In this document: piece by piece, positions 36,247 through 47,169 of the stretch
Layout: each line of letters begins with the position of its first letter
How positions within the stretch are numbered: the stretch's first letter is position 1
Assembly (NCBI RefSeq): GCF_000499845.2
Contig: NC_023755.2
Span: forward strand, 31,087,753-31,151,752
Direction: 5' to 3'
DNA from: Phaseolus vulgaris
Taxonomy: Eukaryota > Streptophyta > Magnoliopsida > Fabales > Fabaceae
DNA: 64,000 nucleotides
Program-made: the position numbers and the translations under genes
Notes under the pieces: model-generated
What the model saw: only the letters and a program-made list of their open reading frames with translations
Databases searched by the model: none
What the model was told of the DNA's origin: nothing

Positions 36247-37922
36247 CACTCCCCAACTTAGAATCTTGCTTGTCCTCAAGCAAAGTAAATGAATATATTT
36301 GAATTTAAATATCAAACCGCTTAATTCACTAAACAACAAATCAAATTAGAAACTTATGATGCTTCCAAATTCAAATATAGAAAATGATAGCCACAATCAA
36401 TTTCCAGGATCAAATCAAAACAAATAAATGACAATTCATCAAGGAATATCTTCTCATATGCTCACGGGTAAGTGTTTCTCTCTATTTTCACTGAATCATA
36501 ACAAATCACAGTTGCTTTTCATTTCATCTTCAAATCACAAACATATTAGAAACATGAATCTTGAGGTCTTTTACAGAGTTGTAATGAGGCTGGGCTTCCA
36601 AAAAATATTGATTTTTCTTAAATAACGAAATGCACATCTTAAAGAAGAAGAACATACCTACAATTCAATTATAGAGAACATATATGTTATCTAATTACCA
36701 CTTTCTTTCGATGTCACCTTTTTCCTCATTTTCTTTCTTTTCATGATTTTCATGAAATTTTTTTTTCTATCTTTCTTTTTTTATTTCTTTTTCTTCTTCT
36801 ATTTCTCTTTCTTTTTTGTTTTGTTTTCAATAATAGGAAAAGATTCTTCCTATTTTCAACTTTTTGAACTTTCAAAATCAAAACCAACCATTCCCTTTTC
36901 TATATGTATTGCATCTATGTTCTCCTTCCTTAGACATGCTAAAGGGTAGAAAATTATATCAATAAAGGTTAAGGTGCAATATTAACAAAAAATTTCTTGG
37001 CCCAAAGGGGATATAAAAAAAATGGAATTCTAATATAAAGGTTGGCTTTTTGGCCCTGGCTCCTAATTAACACAAACAAATGCCTCAATCATCTTCATGC
37101 TCTTTTATGATGCAACAAAAATAAAAATTAAGCAACCACAACTGTCAATTTATCAGTAAAACTCTCAAAACTGTTTAAGATTCACACACTCACTTGGTTT
37201 AAATGGTCTCATTCCTTTTTGTCTTGTCATTATATGTCCTAATCAATCATCCTGTTAAATTTTCATGTATCATAATTTTAACTACATTTGAATAGGGATT
37301 CAATCATATTTTCTTTTCTAACCTGTGTCTAATTCATCTCACTACTTAATATTTAAACACAAATTCTTTTTTCCACAATTCAAAATTAATATTCTAGTTC
37401 TTTTTTATTTGAAAAAAATAAACTAGAAAACAAACAAATTAAAACTGAAATTTAGTCAAGAAAGATAATTCAAAACTTAAAATTACCAAACTAATAAAAT
37501 AGGAAATTTATTCAAAATAAGCAATAAAAACAAACCAAACAAATAAGCAAATAAACAGAAAACAAAATAACCGAAAAATAAAATAAGAAAAAATTCAAAT
37601 AACTGAAAAGAAAAGAGAATTAGAGAGATAAAACCATATTTTTGTTCAATCCTCTATTCTTAAGAAGTCATCCAACATTTTGTTAAAATTTTTATCTACA
37701 GTCTTGCTTCATTTGCTGGATCTGCCCCCCTGAATAATAAAACATGTCCCCAGGTCAAAAATACATAACCTGCAAAATGATTAGGAGGCATATAGGATTT
37801 TTTTTTAATTATTATTCTTATTTACTTTTATTTTTTATTTTAAATAAAATCAGCAAAGGTAATAAAACAACATAAAACTAAAATGTGGACTGGGTTGCCT
37901 CCCAGTAAGCGCTCGTTTAACG
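36247..37922. other. Non-coding internal region of D (replaces RT/integrase)
   Basis: 1.7 kb of AT-rich DNA without a credible frame on either strand. It includes a pyrimidine-rich tract at 36741-36835. Just after the gag-protease stop is the block GGGTTGCCTCCCAGTAAGCG (37891-37910), a sequence I recognise as recurring downstream of gag-pro in Athila-type elements. Confidence 0.6.
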
Positions 37923-39851
37923 TCATCTAGCTTGACGCCTGTTTATTTCAAGATGGACAACTCTCTTTGTTGCATCATTCTGTACACATTCTTCCCCTGC
38001 ATTAAAATTTTTATGACCATAAAAAAGATTTAAAGTTACCTCCTCATCTTGAGTTCTAACTTGAAGTTCTCCTTTGTCGACATCAACTATGATTCTAGCA
38101 GTCTTCATAAAGGGTCTTCCAAGTATCAAGGGAACCTCCTCATCTTCTTTCATGTCAATCACAACAAAATCCACAGGGAATGTGAATTTATCCACCTTGA
38201 CGAGAACATCTTCAACCACACCATATGGATACTTGGTTACTTGATCAGCTAACTTTAAAGTCATCTTGGTGGGTTTAATCTCCAAATCCCCTATTTTCTT
38301 CAGCATTGCCAAAGGAATTATATTTACGCTTGCTCCCAAATCCAATAAAGCATTGGCTACTAATAAAGCACCTATAGACACGGGAAGGTTAAAACTCCCT
38401 GGGTCCTTGAATTTTTTAGGCAAGCCTTTTTGAATAATGACATTGTATCCATCCTCCAGCTCTATATTTCTTTCTTCAATATAGCTCCTATTCTTTCGAA
38501 ATCTTTCAAATGTTGAATCTTGCTTCAAATTTCCTGCAAAATAATTTTTAGGGAGCAATTTATCAAAGAATTTTCTTTCCTTATCTTTTTTTGAAGGAGA
38601 ATGAGGATATGATAAATCTTTTTCAAGAACTCCTCTCTCCTTATTTTCACTTTTCCTCTTTATTTTTTCCTCCTCACTTCTCTCTTTCTCATCTCTCTTC
38701 CCCTTTGTGTCATCTTTTTCTTCTTTTTCAGCCACTACATTATCGCAATGCTCTTTTGAATTGGTTTGGCTATTGACTGAAAACTGGCCATTTTGTTCCT
38801 CTGGAATTTGTGCAATTTGTTTGGTCAGTTGTCCCATCTGGATCTTTATGCTCCTAATCATGGCCATGCTATTGTCCTGCGCTTTCACAATATTGTCCTG
38901 CGCGCTCACAATCTTTGTCAGAGCGTCTTCAACTTTATTCATTCTTTCAAGCATGGATGGATCCTCAACTTTAGGTAAATTGTTCTGATAAAAACAGTGA
39001 CCATTAGGATGAACATCTCCACAAAAATCACACCTGATTGACTGACTTTGGCTTTGAGATGAATGAACAACATATAATTGTTGGGGCAATTTAGCCATTT
39101 GTGCAGTTAGTTGCTCAATCTGCTGTGTCAGAATCTTATTTTTAGCCAAGAGTGCATCTTCTAACAACCCTTTATTATGAAGATCTTGTCCATCATGTTG
39201 GGCTTTATAATCAGTTGATGCCAATGCATCAATAATTATTGTCGCTTGTTCTACATCAAGGGCCATCATTGTGCCACCAGCTGCAGCATCTAGGAGCATC
39301 TTTATGTCAGATCTGAGACCATTCAAGAATATGCTCAGTTGAGCAATATCTTCAAACCCATGATTTGGGCATTTTCTCAATATCATCTTAAATCTTTCCC
39401 ATGTATCACAGAAGACTTCATTTGCTCCTTGTCTGAACATAGAGATTTCAGACTTTGCTTTGATGTAGCGAGAAATTGGAAAAAATCTTTGCAAAAATTT
39501 TTCCTCTACATTCTTCCAGCTAGTGAGGCTCTGATTTGGAAGTGATTTGAGCCATTCCTTAGCCTTTCCTGCCAATGAAAAAGGAAACAAGCGCATATAA
39601 ACATTTTCAAGATCACCTGATTGAAAACCCATTGTTCCTACCAATTCATAAAATGTATCCAAATGTGAATATGGATCCTCATGTTCCATTGCTGTAAATT
39701 GATAGGCACTGATGAGAGTGAGAAAATCGGGATTTATTTCCAAGGCCTTGGCAGTAGTAGGTATTGCAATACTAGAAAAATGTCTTGGTCCTTGGTACAT
39801 GACATAATCTCCAAGTGTCCTCCTAGGAGGTGGTGCTTGTTGTTCTACCAT
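37923..39851 (-). CDS. Element D gag-protease, 642 aa, open
   Basis: Starts at ATG 39851 (MVEQQAPPPRRTLGDYV). Residues ~50-230 are an Athila-type gag (YSHLDTFYELVGTMGFQ, RLFPFSLAGKAKEWLKSLPN). A Cys/His knuckle CDFCGDVHPNGHC is near residue 280. A highly charged Lys/Glu stretch spans about 370-440. The C-terminal ~150 residues are a retroviral-type aspartic protease with ALLDLGASVNIIPLAM (active DLGAS in place of DTG/DSG) and ILGRPFMKTA. Gag packages element RNA; the protease matures it. The frame is intact, consistent with the young LTRs. RT and integrase would have to come from a related autonomous element. Confidence 0.9.
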   Translation of the reverse strand: MVEQQAPPPRRTLGDYVMYQGPRHFSSIAIPTTAKALEINPDFLTLISAYQFTAMEHEDPYSHLDTFYELVGTMGFQSGDLENVYMRLFPFSLAGKAKEWLKSLPNQSLTSWKNVEEKFLQRFFPISRYIKAKSEISMFRQGANEVFCDTWERFKMILRKCPNHGFEDIAQLSIFLNGLRSDIKMLLDAAAGGTMMALDVEQATIIIDALASTDYKAQHDGQDLHNKGLLEDALLAKNKILTQQIEQLTAQMAKLPQQLYVVHSSQSQSQSIRCDFCGDVHPNGHCFYQNNLPKVEDPSMLERMNKVEDALTKIVSAQDNIVKAQDNSMAMIRSIKIQMGQLTKQIAQIPEEQNGQFSVNSQTNSKEHCDNVVAEKEEKDDTKGKRDEKERSEEEKIKRKSENKERGVLEKDLSYPHSPSKKDKERKFFDKLLPKNYFAGNLKQDSTFERFRKNRSYIEERNIELEDGYNVIIQKGLPKKFKDPGSFNLPVSIGALLVANALLDLGASVNIIPLAMLKKIGDLEIKPTKMTLKLADQVTKYPYGVVEDVLVKVDKFTFPVDFVVIDMKEDEEVPLILGRPFMKTARIIVDVDKGELQVRTQDEEVTLNLFYGHKNFNAGEECVQNDATKRVVHLEINRRQAR

Positions 39852-40400
39852 GTTGCTTTCTTCCTAAAACATATTAGTGGAGAGAAAAAAAACAGAGTAC
39901 TTTTTTTTTCTTAAAAAATAAAATAAAATAAAATAAATTAAAAAAAAAATTGAAATAAAAACAAAATATGTAAAATAAAATAAAAATAACACAAAAACAA
40001 AAATAAAACACTAAAACGACGTTAAGAGAAAAATAACAAAAATATTCAAAAAAAAAATAAAAAAATATAGATAAAATAATAACTAAAACTAGTAATAAAA
40101 TATAATTAAAACAAATAAATAACAGTTACGTAAATCTAAATAAAACTACCTAATAAAACTACGTAAACTAATCCTAAAATAAAATATAATAAAACAAAAC
40201 AAAATCAAAACAGAATAAAATAAAAATAAACTAAAATAAATAACGTAAAGAAAAGAAAATAAAATAATATAAAAACAATAACTTTTTTTTCTTCTTAAAA
40301 ACAGCAAATCTATACTAAAATCAAATCAAATCTAATTTTAATAAGATAAACATAATCAAAAGAAATCAAAATAAAATAAAATATTTACAATATTTAGGAA
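39852..40400. other. A-rich leader of element D
   Basis: Between PBS and gag start. Very A-rich on the plus strand (AAATA/AAAAT repeats), thus T-rich in the element RNA. No ORF or structured repeat beyond low complexity. Confidence 0.7.
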
Positions 40401-40420
40401 ATTATACTCAACAATTCAAA

Positions 40421-40447
40421 TCTGTTCTCCGGCAACGGCGCCAAAAA
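40421..40447 (-). other. Primer-binding site of element D
   Basis: Sense TTTTTGGCGCCGTTGCCGG next to the 5' LTR, the PBS type common in Athila elements. Confidence 0.85.
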
Positions 40448-40449
40448 CT

Positions 40450-41531
40450 TGATGACTTTTTACGGCAAGTGCACCGTGTTTGTCAGAAGTAATATTTGTC
40501 CCTAAGGACGGATATCGATCCCACAAAGAACAGTGAATCATCGAGTACAATATTCGCTAAATATAACAACAGAACAATAAAAAAGAGTGTGAAGTGATTA
40601 TGTTGGCACTGATTAATAAGAAAACAAACAAAGAATTAGTTGCTTCAATTGGAAAAATTGGGATTAAGTTTCATCTCTCTCACTCTCATGTATTTTGATT
40701 AGCATGTTAATATTAAGTTCTTTAATTGAAATTGATGTCCGTATAAAAATCATTTATATCGATTCCTCGCATATAAAATCCTTAAGAATGTTCCCTAACT
40801 ATCGATCCCTCGCATACTTATAAGAACAACTTAGAACGAAGCTCAGACGTTTAATAGCAATTAACATTTCAAGTCTATTCCTAGCACTCAAATATGTTAA
40901 GTATTGTTGTTTAGGTCCGAACCCTAAAAATACCTCCCGGTCAGATTTAAGATTCTCAATTTGTCACGGAGAATTAAAAGTAAAACAACAATACCAATAA
41001 TCAATCAAGAACTGAATATTAATATATAAAATATCACCTCAATACATAAGAGTTTGAGCAGATTACTCCCAATCCCAAAGGGTAGAATTAGCCACGCATA
41101 CTTTTATCACCTTCCATTCTCCCAATTGGGTTACAATTCACTCTATGGTGTTTTCCTCTCAATCTGGCACCCTAAGGTTGAGCCTCTAGCCCTCTATTTA
41201 TCCTAGTTTTCTAGGGTTAGGCTAACGGGCTAAATGATAAACATAAAAAAGGCCCAATCTTCATTTGTATCTTTTTCCATTCTGGGACCTTCTATCTTTA
41301 TCTTTTTAGCTCAAATCATTCATCTTTAATCCAAATCTCCAATCTTCCTTAGAAATCTGCAATTAACACCAAATTTGGGAATAAAATACTCTTATTCAAA
41401 TAAAGATCATAAAAAAATGTAAAAAGGTATAAATTCATAAATTAGAGATTATTTTATATGTAAATTAGCAATAAATTCTCATAAGTGTCTATATTTTAAT
41501 ATGAAATATTACTGAAATTAGACACTTATCA
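40450..41531 (-). repeat. 5' LTR of element D
   Basis: 1082 bp. Differs from the 3' LTR at three positions (near 40493, 40714 and 41055). Ends exactly at CACTTATCA, where the gypsy B RT frame resumes. Confidence 0.92.
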
Positions 41532-44404
41532 ATCGTCGTGAACAATTCTTCCAAGTCTGCAACGTGCTTGCTTTTCTCCTGCGAGGTCACGACCATGTCA
41601 TCGACGTAAGCTTGCACGTTCCTTCCCAGCATTGGTGCAAGTACTCGATCCATCAACCTCTGGTACGTGGCCCCCGCGTTCTTCAGCCCAAACGGCATCA
41701 CCTTATAGCAGTAGCACGACCTCTCCGTCATGAAGGCTGTCTTTTCTTCATCCATGGGATGCATCTTGATCTGATTATAGCCCGAGAAGGCGTCCAGGAA
41801 ACTCAGCAGCTTGCACCCTGCAGCACTATCAACCAGGGTATCAATGCTTGGTAAAGGATACGAATCCTTTGGGCAAGCTTTATTCAGATCGGTGAAATCG
41901 ACGCACATGCGCCATTTCCCGTTACTCTTCTTCACCAGTACGACATTTGCCAACCATTCAGGGTACTGGACTTCCCTGATGTGGCCTGCAGCGAGGAGTT
42001 TCTGGGTTTCGTCCCTGATCGCCTGCCTCCTCTCCTCGTTGAATTTTCTTCTCCTTTGTCGCACCGGTCTCACCATGTTGTCCATCGCCAGATGATGGCA
42101 CAAGAAGTCGGGATCGATCCCGGGCATGTCCGAAGCGGACCAAGCAAACGCGTCCAGATGCCGCTCAATCACCTTGGCGATCTGGTCCTGGAGATCGACC
42201 TCCAGAGATCTTCCGAGCTTGAAAACTTTCCCTCCGATCTCCTTCTCGAGCCACTGCTCGACGGGTTTGGGCCTGGATTCTCTGGCGATCACCGCCCTGG
42301 CCATTCCCTGTTCCCTTGCTTCCTCGGGGCGATTCCGCGCCTCTTCCTCCTCCAGGCTAGCATTCCTCCCCCCTAGCTCAGCGTCTACCATCTCTACATC
42401 CTTTGCGGCGGCCTCCTCTGTTACCGGCGGTCTGGGCTTCACACCGGGAGGTGGGGTGGTTGTTACATAACTCACTGATCTTTTGTTTTTCAGGCTATTC
42501 TCATAGCACCTTTTCGCTTCTTTCTGATCAGACTTGATCGTGATCACCACCCCTTCCATGGACGGCAACTTCACCTTCATGTGCCGTGTCGACGGAATGA
42601 CGCCTATCCTGTTAAGAGTGGGCCTTCCCAACAGGATGTTATATGCTGAAGGGGCGTTTACGATGAGGTACTTGATTTTCTCCGTCCTCGACCCAGCCTC
42701 ATCTGTAAACGTGGTTCTCAGCTCAATGTACCCCCTGACCTCCACCTGGTCACCAGCAAACCCATACAAGCACCCTCCATAGGGCCTTAGCTGGTCAAAG
42801 GGCAATTCCAGCTGCGTGTAAGTCGGCCAGAACATCACGTCTGCCGAGCTTCCTTGGTCCACCAGAACTCTGTGGACCTTCCTTCCCGCCGTGATCAACG
42901 AAATAACTATGGGATCGTTGTCATGAGGCACAACGTCCCGAAGATCCTGCTTTGTGAACGTAATGTCCACTTTCGGCGAGTGATCTTCAAACATGTCCAC
43001 TGCCATCACCGATAGCGCGTACTTTTTCCTCTGCGATGCGGTGCATCCACCACCTGAGAAACCCCCCGCAATGGTGTGGATCTCCCCATGGATAGGCATC
43101 TCGTGTTGCTGGGCTTCCCCACCTGCTGGCTGGGAACTCGACGCTCCCCCCGTCCTTCTATCCAGCAGATAGTCATTTAGGAACCCGCTCTTAACCAGAT
43201 CGTCGAGCTGGTATCCTAAAGACAGACACGAGTCCAGGTTGTGGCCAAAACACTGGTGGAACTCGCACCAGGCGTCCGGCTTTGACCCCAGCACCTTGTC
43301 GCCCACCTTCTCAGGCGCCTTCAACCTAGCAGATATGTTAGGGATAGCGATCAGGTCCGCTAGTACCATGACGAATTTGTGCTTAGGCGGGCGATTGTAT
43401 TCCCAGCGTGCTGGTTGTTGGCGTGCTGGTTGTTGGCGTGCTTGGCTTCTTCCCTTATTTCTCCTATCGTAAGGATAGCGAGTCCTTTGGTCTTTTCTGG
43501 CCGCCGTCGCCGTTTCCAGCACCCTCTGTGGCTGGATCCTGGTCTGGGCGCGTGGCCTGGCAGGAGCCACGCTGCCTCTCTTCTCGGCGACTTCACTCTC
43601 GTCGGCGATGTGGGCCACCGCAAGTCGCCTGACTTCAGCAAACGTCGCTGGATGAGCCCTGATCAAGGCCTCGCAGAATGGCCCTGGCTGCACGCCCTTC
43701 TTGAAGGCATAGACCAGCATTTCTTCATCCTTGGCCGGCGATCTGACCATCTGCGCTCCGAAGCGATTGAGGTAGTCTCTGAGGGACTCCCCATGGTACT
43801 GCCTTATATCAAACAGATCATAGGACACCCTGGGCGGTGCCTTATTCACAATGTACTGCTCGACAAAGATTTTCGAGAATTGTTGAAAATTGGTTATATG
43901 GCCATTAGGCAGGCTCACAAACCACTCCATCGCCGTTCCCTGGAGTGTGCTCACGAACATCTTGCAGTAGACGGCGTCTGACCCTCCCGACAGCATCATC
44001 TGCGTGTGGAACGTGGTCAGATGTGCCTCTGGATCCTCCACGCCGGTAAAAACAGCCTTAACCGGAACCACGCTCGTGGGAATTGGCGTGTCGGTAATCG
44101 CCTGAACGAAAGGCATTGGGAACACACGAGGTGGCGTCGACGGTGCCACCTCTTCAGCAGAAGAACGTCCCTGCTGCTCCTGAAGAGCTCGACGCAGCTC
44201 CTCAGCTACCTTGCTGAGCTCCTCGTTCCTGGCGCGAGAGGTGACCAGGTCCTCATGTATCCTTGCCTGCTCTACGCGCGAGGCTTCCACGGTTGCCTGC
44301 AACGAGCGCATCATCTCTGCCATCTGCGCCATGGTCATGGCGGCGTCGCCTTCAGCAGCGACAGGCGCCACGGGACTGGAACGATTGCTTCTCATTTTTC
44401 TCAT
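41532..44404 (-). CDS. gypsy B gag-protease-RT, N-terminal part, cut by D
   Basis: Likely starts at ATG 44404 or 44395 (MRKMRSNRSSPVAP). Domains: an N-terminal coiled coil; retrotransposon gag (FTGVEDPEAHLTTFHTQMM, YDLFDIRQYHGESLRDYLNR); WCEFHQCFGHNLDSC; aspartic protease (VLVDQGSSADVMF, NILLGRPTLN); and RT with KKSNGKWRMCVDFTDLNKAC, LSFLDAFSGYNQI, MPFGLKNAGATYQRLM and catalytic AYVDDMVV. It reads into the D LTR after EELFTTI. No stops or frameshifts upstream. Comparison with this copy shows what gypsy A has lost. Confidence 0.92.
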
Positions 44405-44807
44405 TAACTTCAGCGAACCACAGAAATGCAGCGAACAACACTTCAACCACGATCGAATCAGTGATCAATCGGAGAAAACTCAAGAAACTGCGCAAGAACT
44501 CAAGAACACCGAAAACCTTCGAAGAAAACCACAACTTCACCAGAAACCCACGTTTCCCCGCGAACAACCAAACAAACGAAAGAACTCGAACTTCCACCGA
44601 ACAGATTACGCGTAAACAGCAGAAAACCCTACTCCACCGATCAAAAAGCCGAACGAACGGTTCAAAACGCAATCTCACCGGACGAAACTCAAAGAAACTG
44701 CAAACGACGGTTGCACCAGCACACAACCACGCTGAAAACCTCGAAAACCTGCAAACTTGCGCTGTGGATGGGAGCAAGTTTTACACGGCCCCACGGTGGG
44801 CGCCTGA
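44405..44807 (-). other. gypsy B leader and PBS
   Basis: The PBS GGCGCCCACCGTGGGGCC (sense) lies at about 44787-44804, next to the 5' LTR. The ~380-bp leader to the gag ATG has no long sense frame. Confidence 0.75.
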
Positions 44808-45601
44808 TGATCCTGCCTGTTGACCGGAACGCTGGAGAATGCCTCGTCAAAGGATCGACGTGCGCACCGCTTCTCACCTTCGCTCCTCTCCGGGATCTAC
44901 TTCAAGAACCTGCAAAGAAACGACACGGCGCCGCTGCGGCCGATCGCACTCCGACGCTCAAGTCAGTGACGGTATCACCAAATACTAAGAACGAGAACCG
45001 TGCAAATCCTTCTCTCACAATCAGCTCTATCACTCGCAAGCGTAAAGTGTATGAACTGAACGTGCGTACCTCAGAAAGTCTGTTAAGAACTCTTATATAC
45101 CTGGTTGTTTTCTCTCTCCTGGCAGTTACAGACCTGGACACGTGGCTTGCATCCAACTGTACACGTGCCATCATCTGGAGGCTCCCTGACTTGGCGCTGC
45201 TTCTGCTCTCATTTTGGCTAAGTTACTTATGCATGGTACTGCCCAGTGCATAGCTAACTTGGGAGTGCGATCTCTACTGAAACTGGCGAGTTAGGGCCTT
45301 CATACACCTTCCCTGTGGTCTCGCCGGCTGCCTTCATAATATGCTTCTCCCTCATCTTCGGCGATGTGCTTGTTCTGGCGATCTCCGACTGCTTGGTCGC
45401 CTGGGTCTATATCTGGCGACTCCATCTTCAACCTGGCGATCGCCTATTCTGGTAAGCTGGAAATCGGAACACGCCAACTTAACAATCGGCGACTACACGT
45501 GCCTCTCGACTTCCTTCCTAACTGCCAACCTGGCGCCTTGTCAACACGCCTACACTGTAGCAGGGTGCCACATCATCATACCCGACCACCAGGGCGGTAC
45601 A
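44808..45601 (-). repeat. 5' LTR of gypsy B
   Basis: 794 bp, about 99% identical to the 3' LTR, with TATA box 45093-45101 and conserved block 44927-44966. Followed by TSD CTAAC. Confidence 0.93.
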
Positions 45602-45845
45602 CTAACATAAGTAATAAGAGCAAATTTTTCAACTTGAAAATCCAAATCAAGATCCAACACATATAACTAAAATTGAAGTTGTTTTCTCCAATAAGAAATT
45701 CAACCCATTAAAGATTGAAACAAATATATCATGCAAATGTAATGGTATTGAAACAAATACTGTAATTGACACATGCTTAACCTCAATACTATTGAGTAAA
45801 CACACAATGCAAACTCAAACAAAAAAAAACAAACACTCTATGCAT
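45602..45845 (-). pseudogene. Copia gag relic, copy 2 (part right of gypsy B)
   Basis: Minus-strand YVLDLDLDFQVEKFALITYV continues the gag relic that ends at 27135. Similar to 11262-11515. No LTR was recognised. Confidence 0.6.
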
Positions 45846-46463
45846 ACTAATAAGACACTCGTTCCACACTTTCTTTGCATATCTGCACTCCAATTTCTTT
45901 CATTTGGTAACCAACACTACTCACCCGGTTACAAACATAAGGAAAAAAAGAATGGAAAGTGAAAAAAAATTAAAGAAAAAACTTATAAAAATTTGTGAGT
46001 TCAGGTGTGATTGCTAATTTTTTTTTAAGTTGATGAATTTGTAAGGTTACAATTTTACCTTGTGGTATAATTGATTTAAAATAAAACATATTAGTTATTT
46101 GTAGATGAAATTCCCATCTAATTCTTGTTACGACCTTATATGAACTCAGTTCCTGATAAAATACAATTCATCTCACGTTGAAGTTGCAAGTAAGATAATT
46201 TATATGCATGATTTCAAGTGAAAATAGAAGAAAAGGAAAAGTAATACTCAGGAAATTCATAAACATATTCACAAACAAAAAAAAATTTATCTGCATATTC
46301 ACGAACAATAATCACTGAAAACAGATGTTTATCCGGGATAATTCCAATTTATAATATCAACTATTCCTTACTAAATAGGAAGATAACTTAAAACAAATTG
46401 AGAAAACCACGTGCTATAACAGATAATAGAGATCATGAATAATAAATAAATACTACTATGTAC
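45846..46463. other. AT-rich DNA, nothing recognised
   Basis: About 620 bp between the gag relic and copia F. No ORF with recognisable similarity, no inverted repeat and no tandem repeat were seen. Confidence 0.5.
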
Positions 46464-47089
46464 TGTTAAAATATATGGCCTTAAACAAGACGGGGGTGAA
46501 TTGTTTATGAAAGATTTTTGCAAAATTTGAAGGTACAATGAAAGCCAATGAAGAATCACAGAGAAGGAAACTATGGAAAACAATGTACAAAGTTGTTTTA
46601 GTTGATTTCCAAAAAATCAACCGGTTGTTTTTGCGATTCAACCGGTTGTTTTTATTAGTAGTTAATAAAAACAACTTAAAATAGATATATGTGAGATCAG
46701 GGAAAGAGAGAATCACACAAACAAATTTATACTGGTTCACTCTTACACCAAGAGCTACATTCAGTCCCCAGAAACCACTGGGTATCTACTATGCAATCAA
46801 AATCCATATTACAAACACACCACAAAAGAAGTGACCTTGAACACCTCAAGTCAGACACTTCCTTTGGCACACAAACACCACAAAAACTATGCAAAATACA
46901 TAGCATATATAGCAGCAGGTTATCAAGTCACACACACTAGTTTTCTTCAATATCAAAACAGCAGAAAAACCAACCCAAAATAATGCCAAACTAGTGAGTG
47001 TAGCAGCAGTAGAAACAGATTTAATGCAACAGAATATAAACTTCAAATCAGAGTTTGTAATAGAAGCATACACAACACATGAACCAACA
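46464..47089 (-). repeat. 3' LTR of copia F (626 bp, divergent U3)
   Basis: About 400 bp (46464-46870) match 52001-52420 with several percent divergence, including paired CAACCGGTTG palindromes. The remaining ~220 bp, the U3, have no match in the 5' LTR. Confidence 0.7.
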
Positions 47090-47169
47090 CCTTCTCCCCT
47101 TATTTGTCTTAAAAAATAGAATGAAGAAATGGATAAAAACATGATTAAGAAAGTTTTTGTGAATCAAGA

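Larger units (their letters stand above)
35116..41531 (-). mobile_element. Athila-like gag/protease-only element D, nested in gypsy B
   Basis: Two 1082-bp LTRs (35165-36246 and 40450-41531) differ at three sites. PBS (TGGCGCCGTTGCCGGAG, sense) and polypurine tract (TTGGGGAGTG) are adjacent to the proper LTRs. Only gag and protease are encoded; RT, RNase H and integrase are absent, so this is a non-autonomous TR-GAG-type derivative. The right end is a perfect LTR end. The left end has an extra 49 bp (35116-35164) duplicating the PBS/leader at 40401-40449. About 33-35 bp of gypsy B pol are missing at the site, and no TSD is present. Confidence 0.88.
27136..45601 (-). mobile_element. Ty3/gypsy Tat-lineage element B, full length, TSD CTAAC
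   Basis: Two 794-bp LTRs (27136-27929 and 44808-45601) with about 8 differences are flanked by CTAAC (27131-27135 and 45602-45606). Sense order on the minus strand: 5' LTR, PBS, gag-protease-RT, inserted element D, rest of RT-RNase H-aRNH-integrase, minisatellite spacer, antisense gene, polypurine tract, 3' LTR. Without D the element is about 12.05 kb. Apart from D the gag-pol frame is free of stops, so it was probably coding-competent when D landed. Confidence 0.93.
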
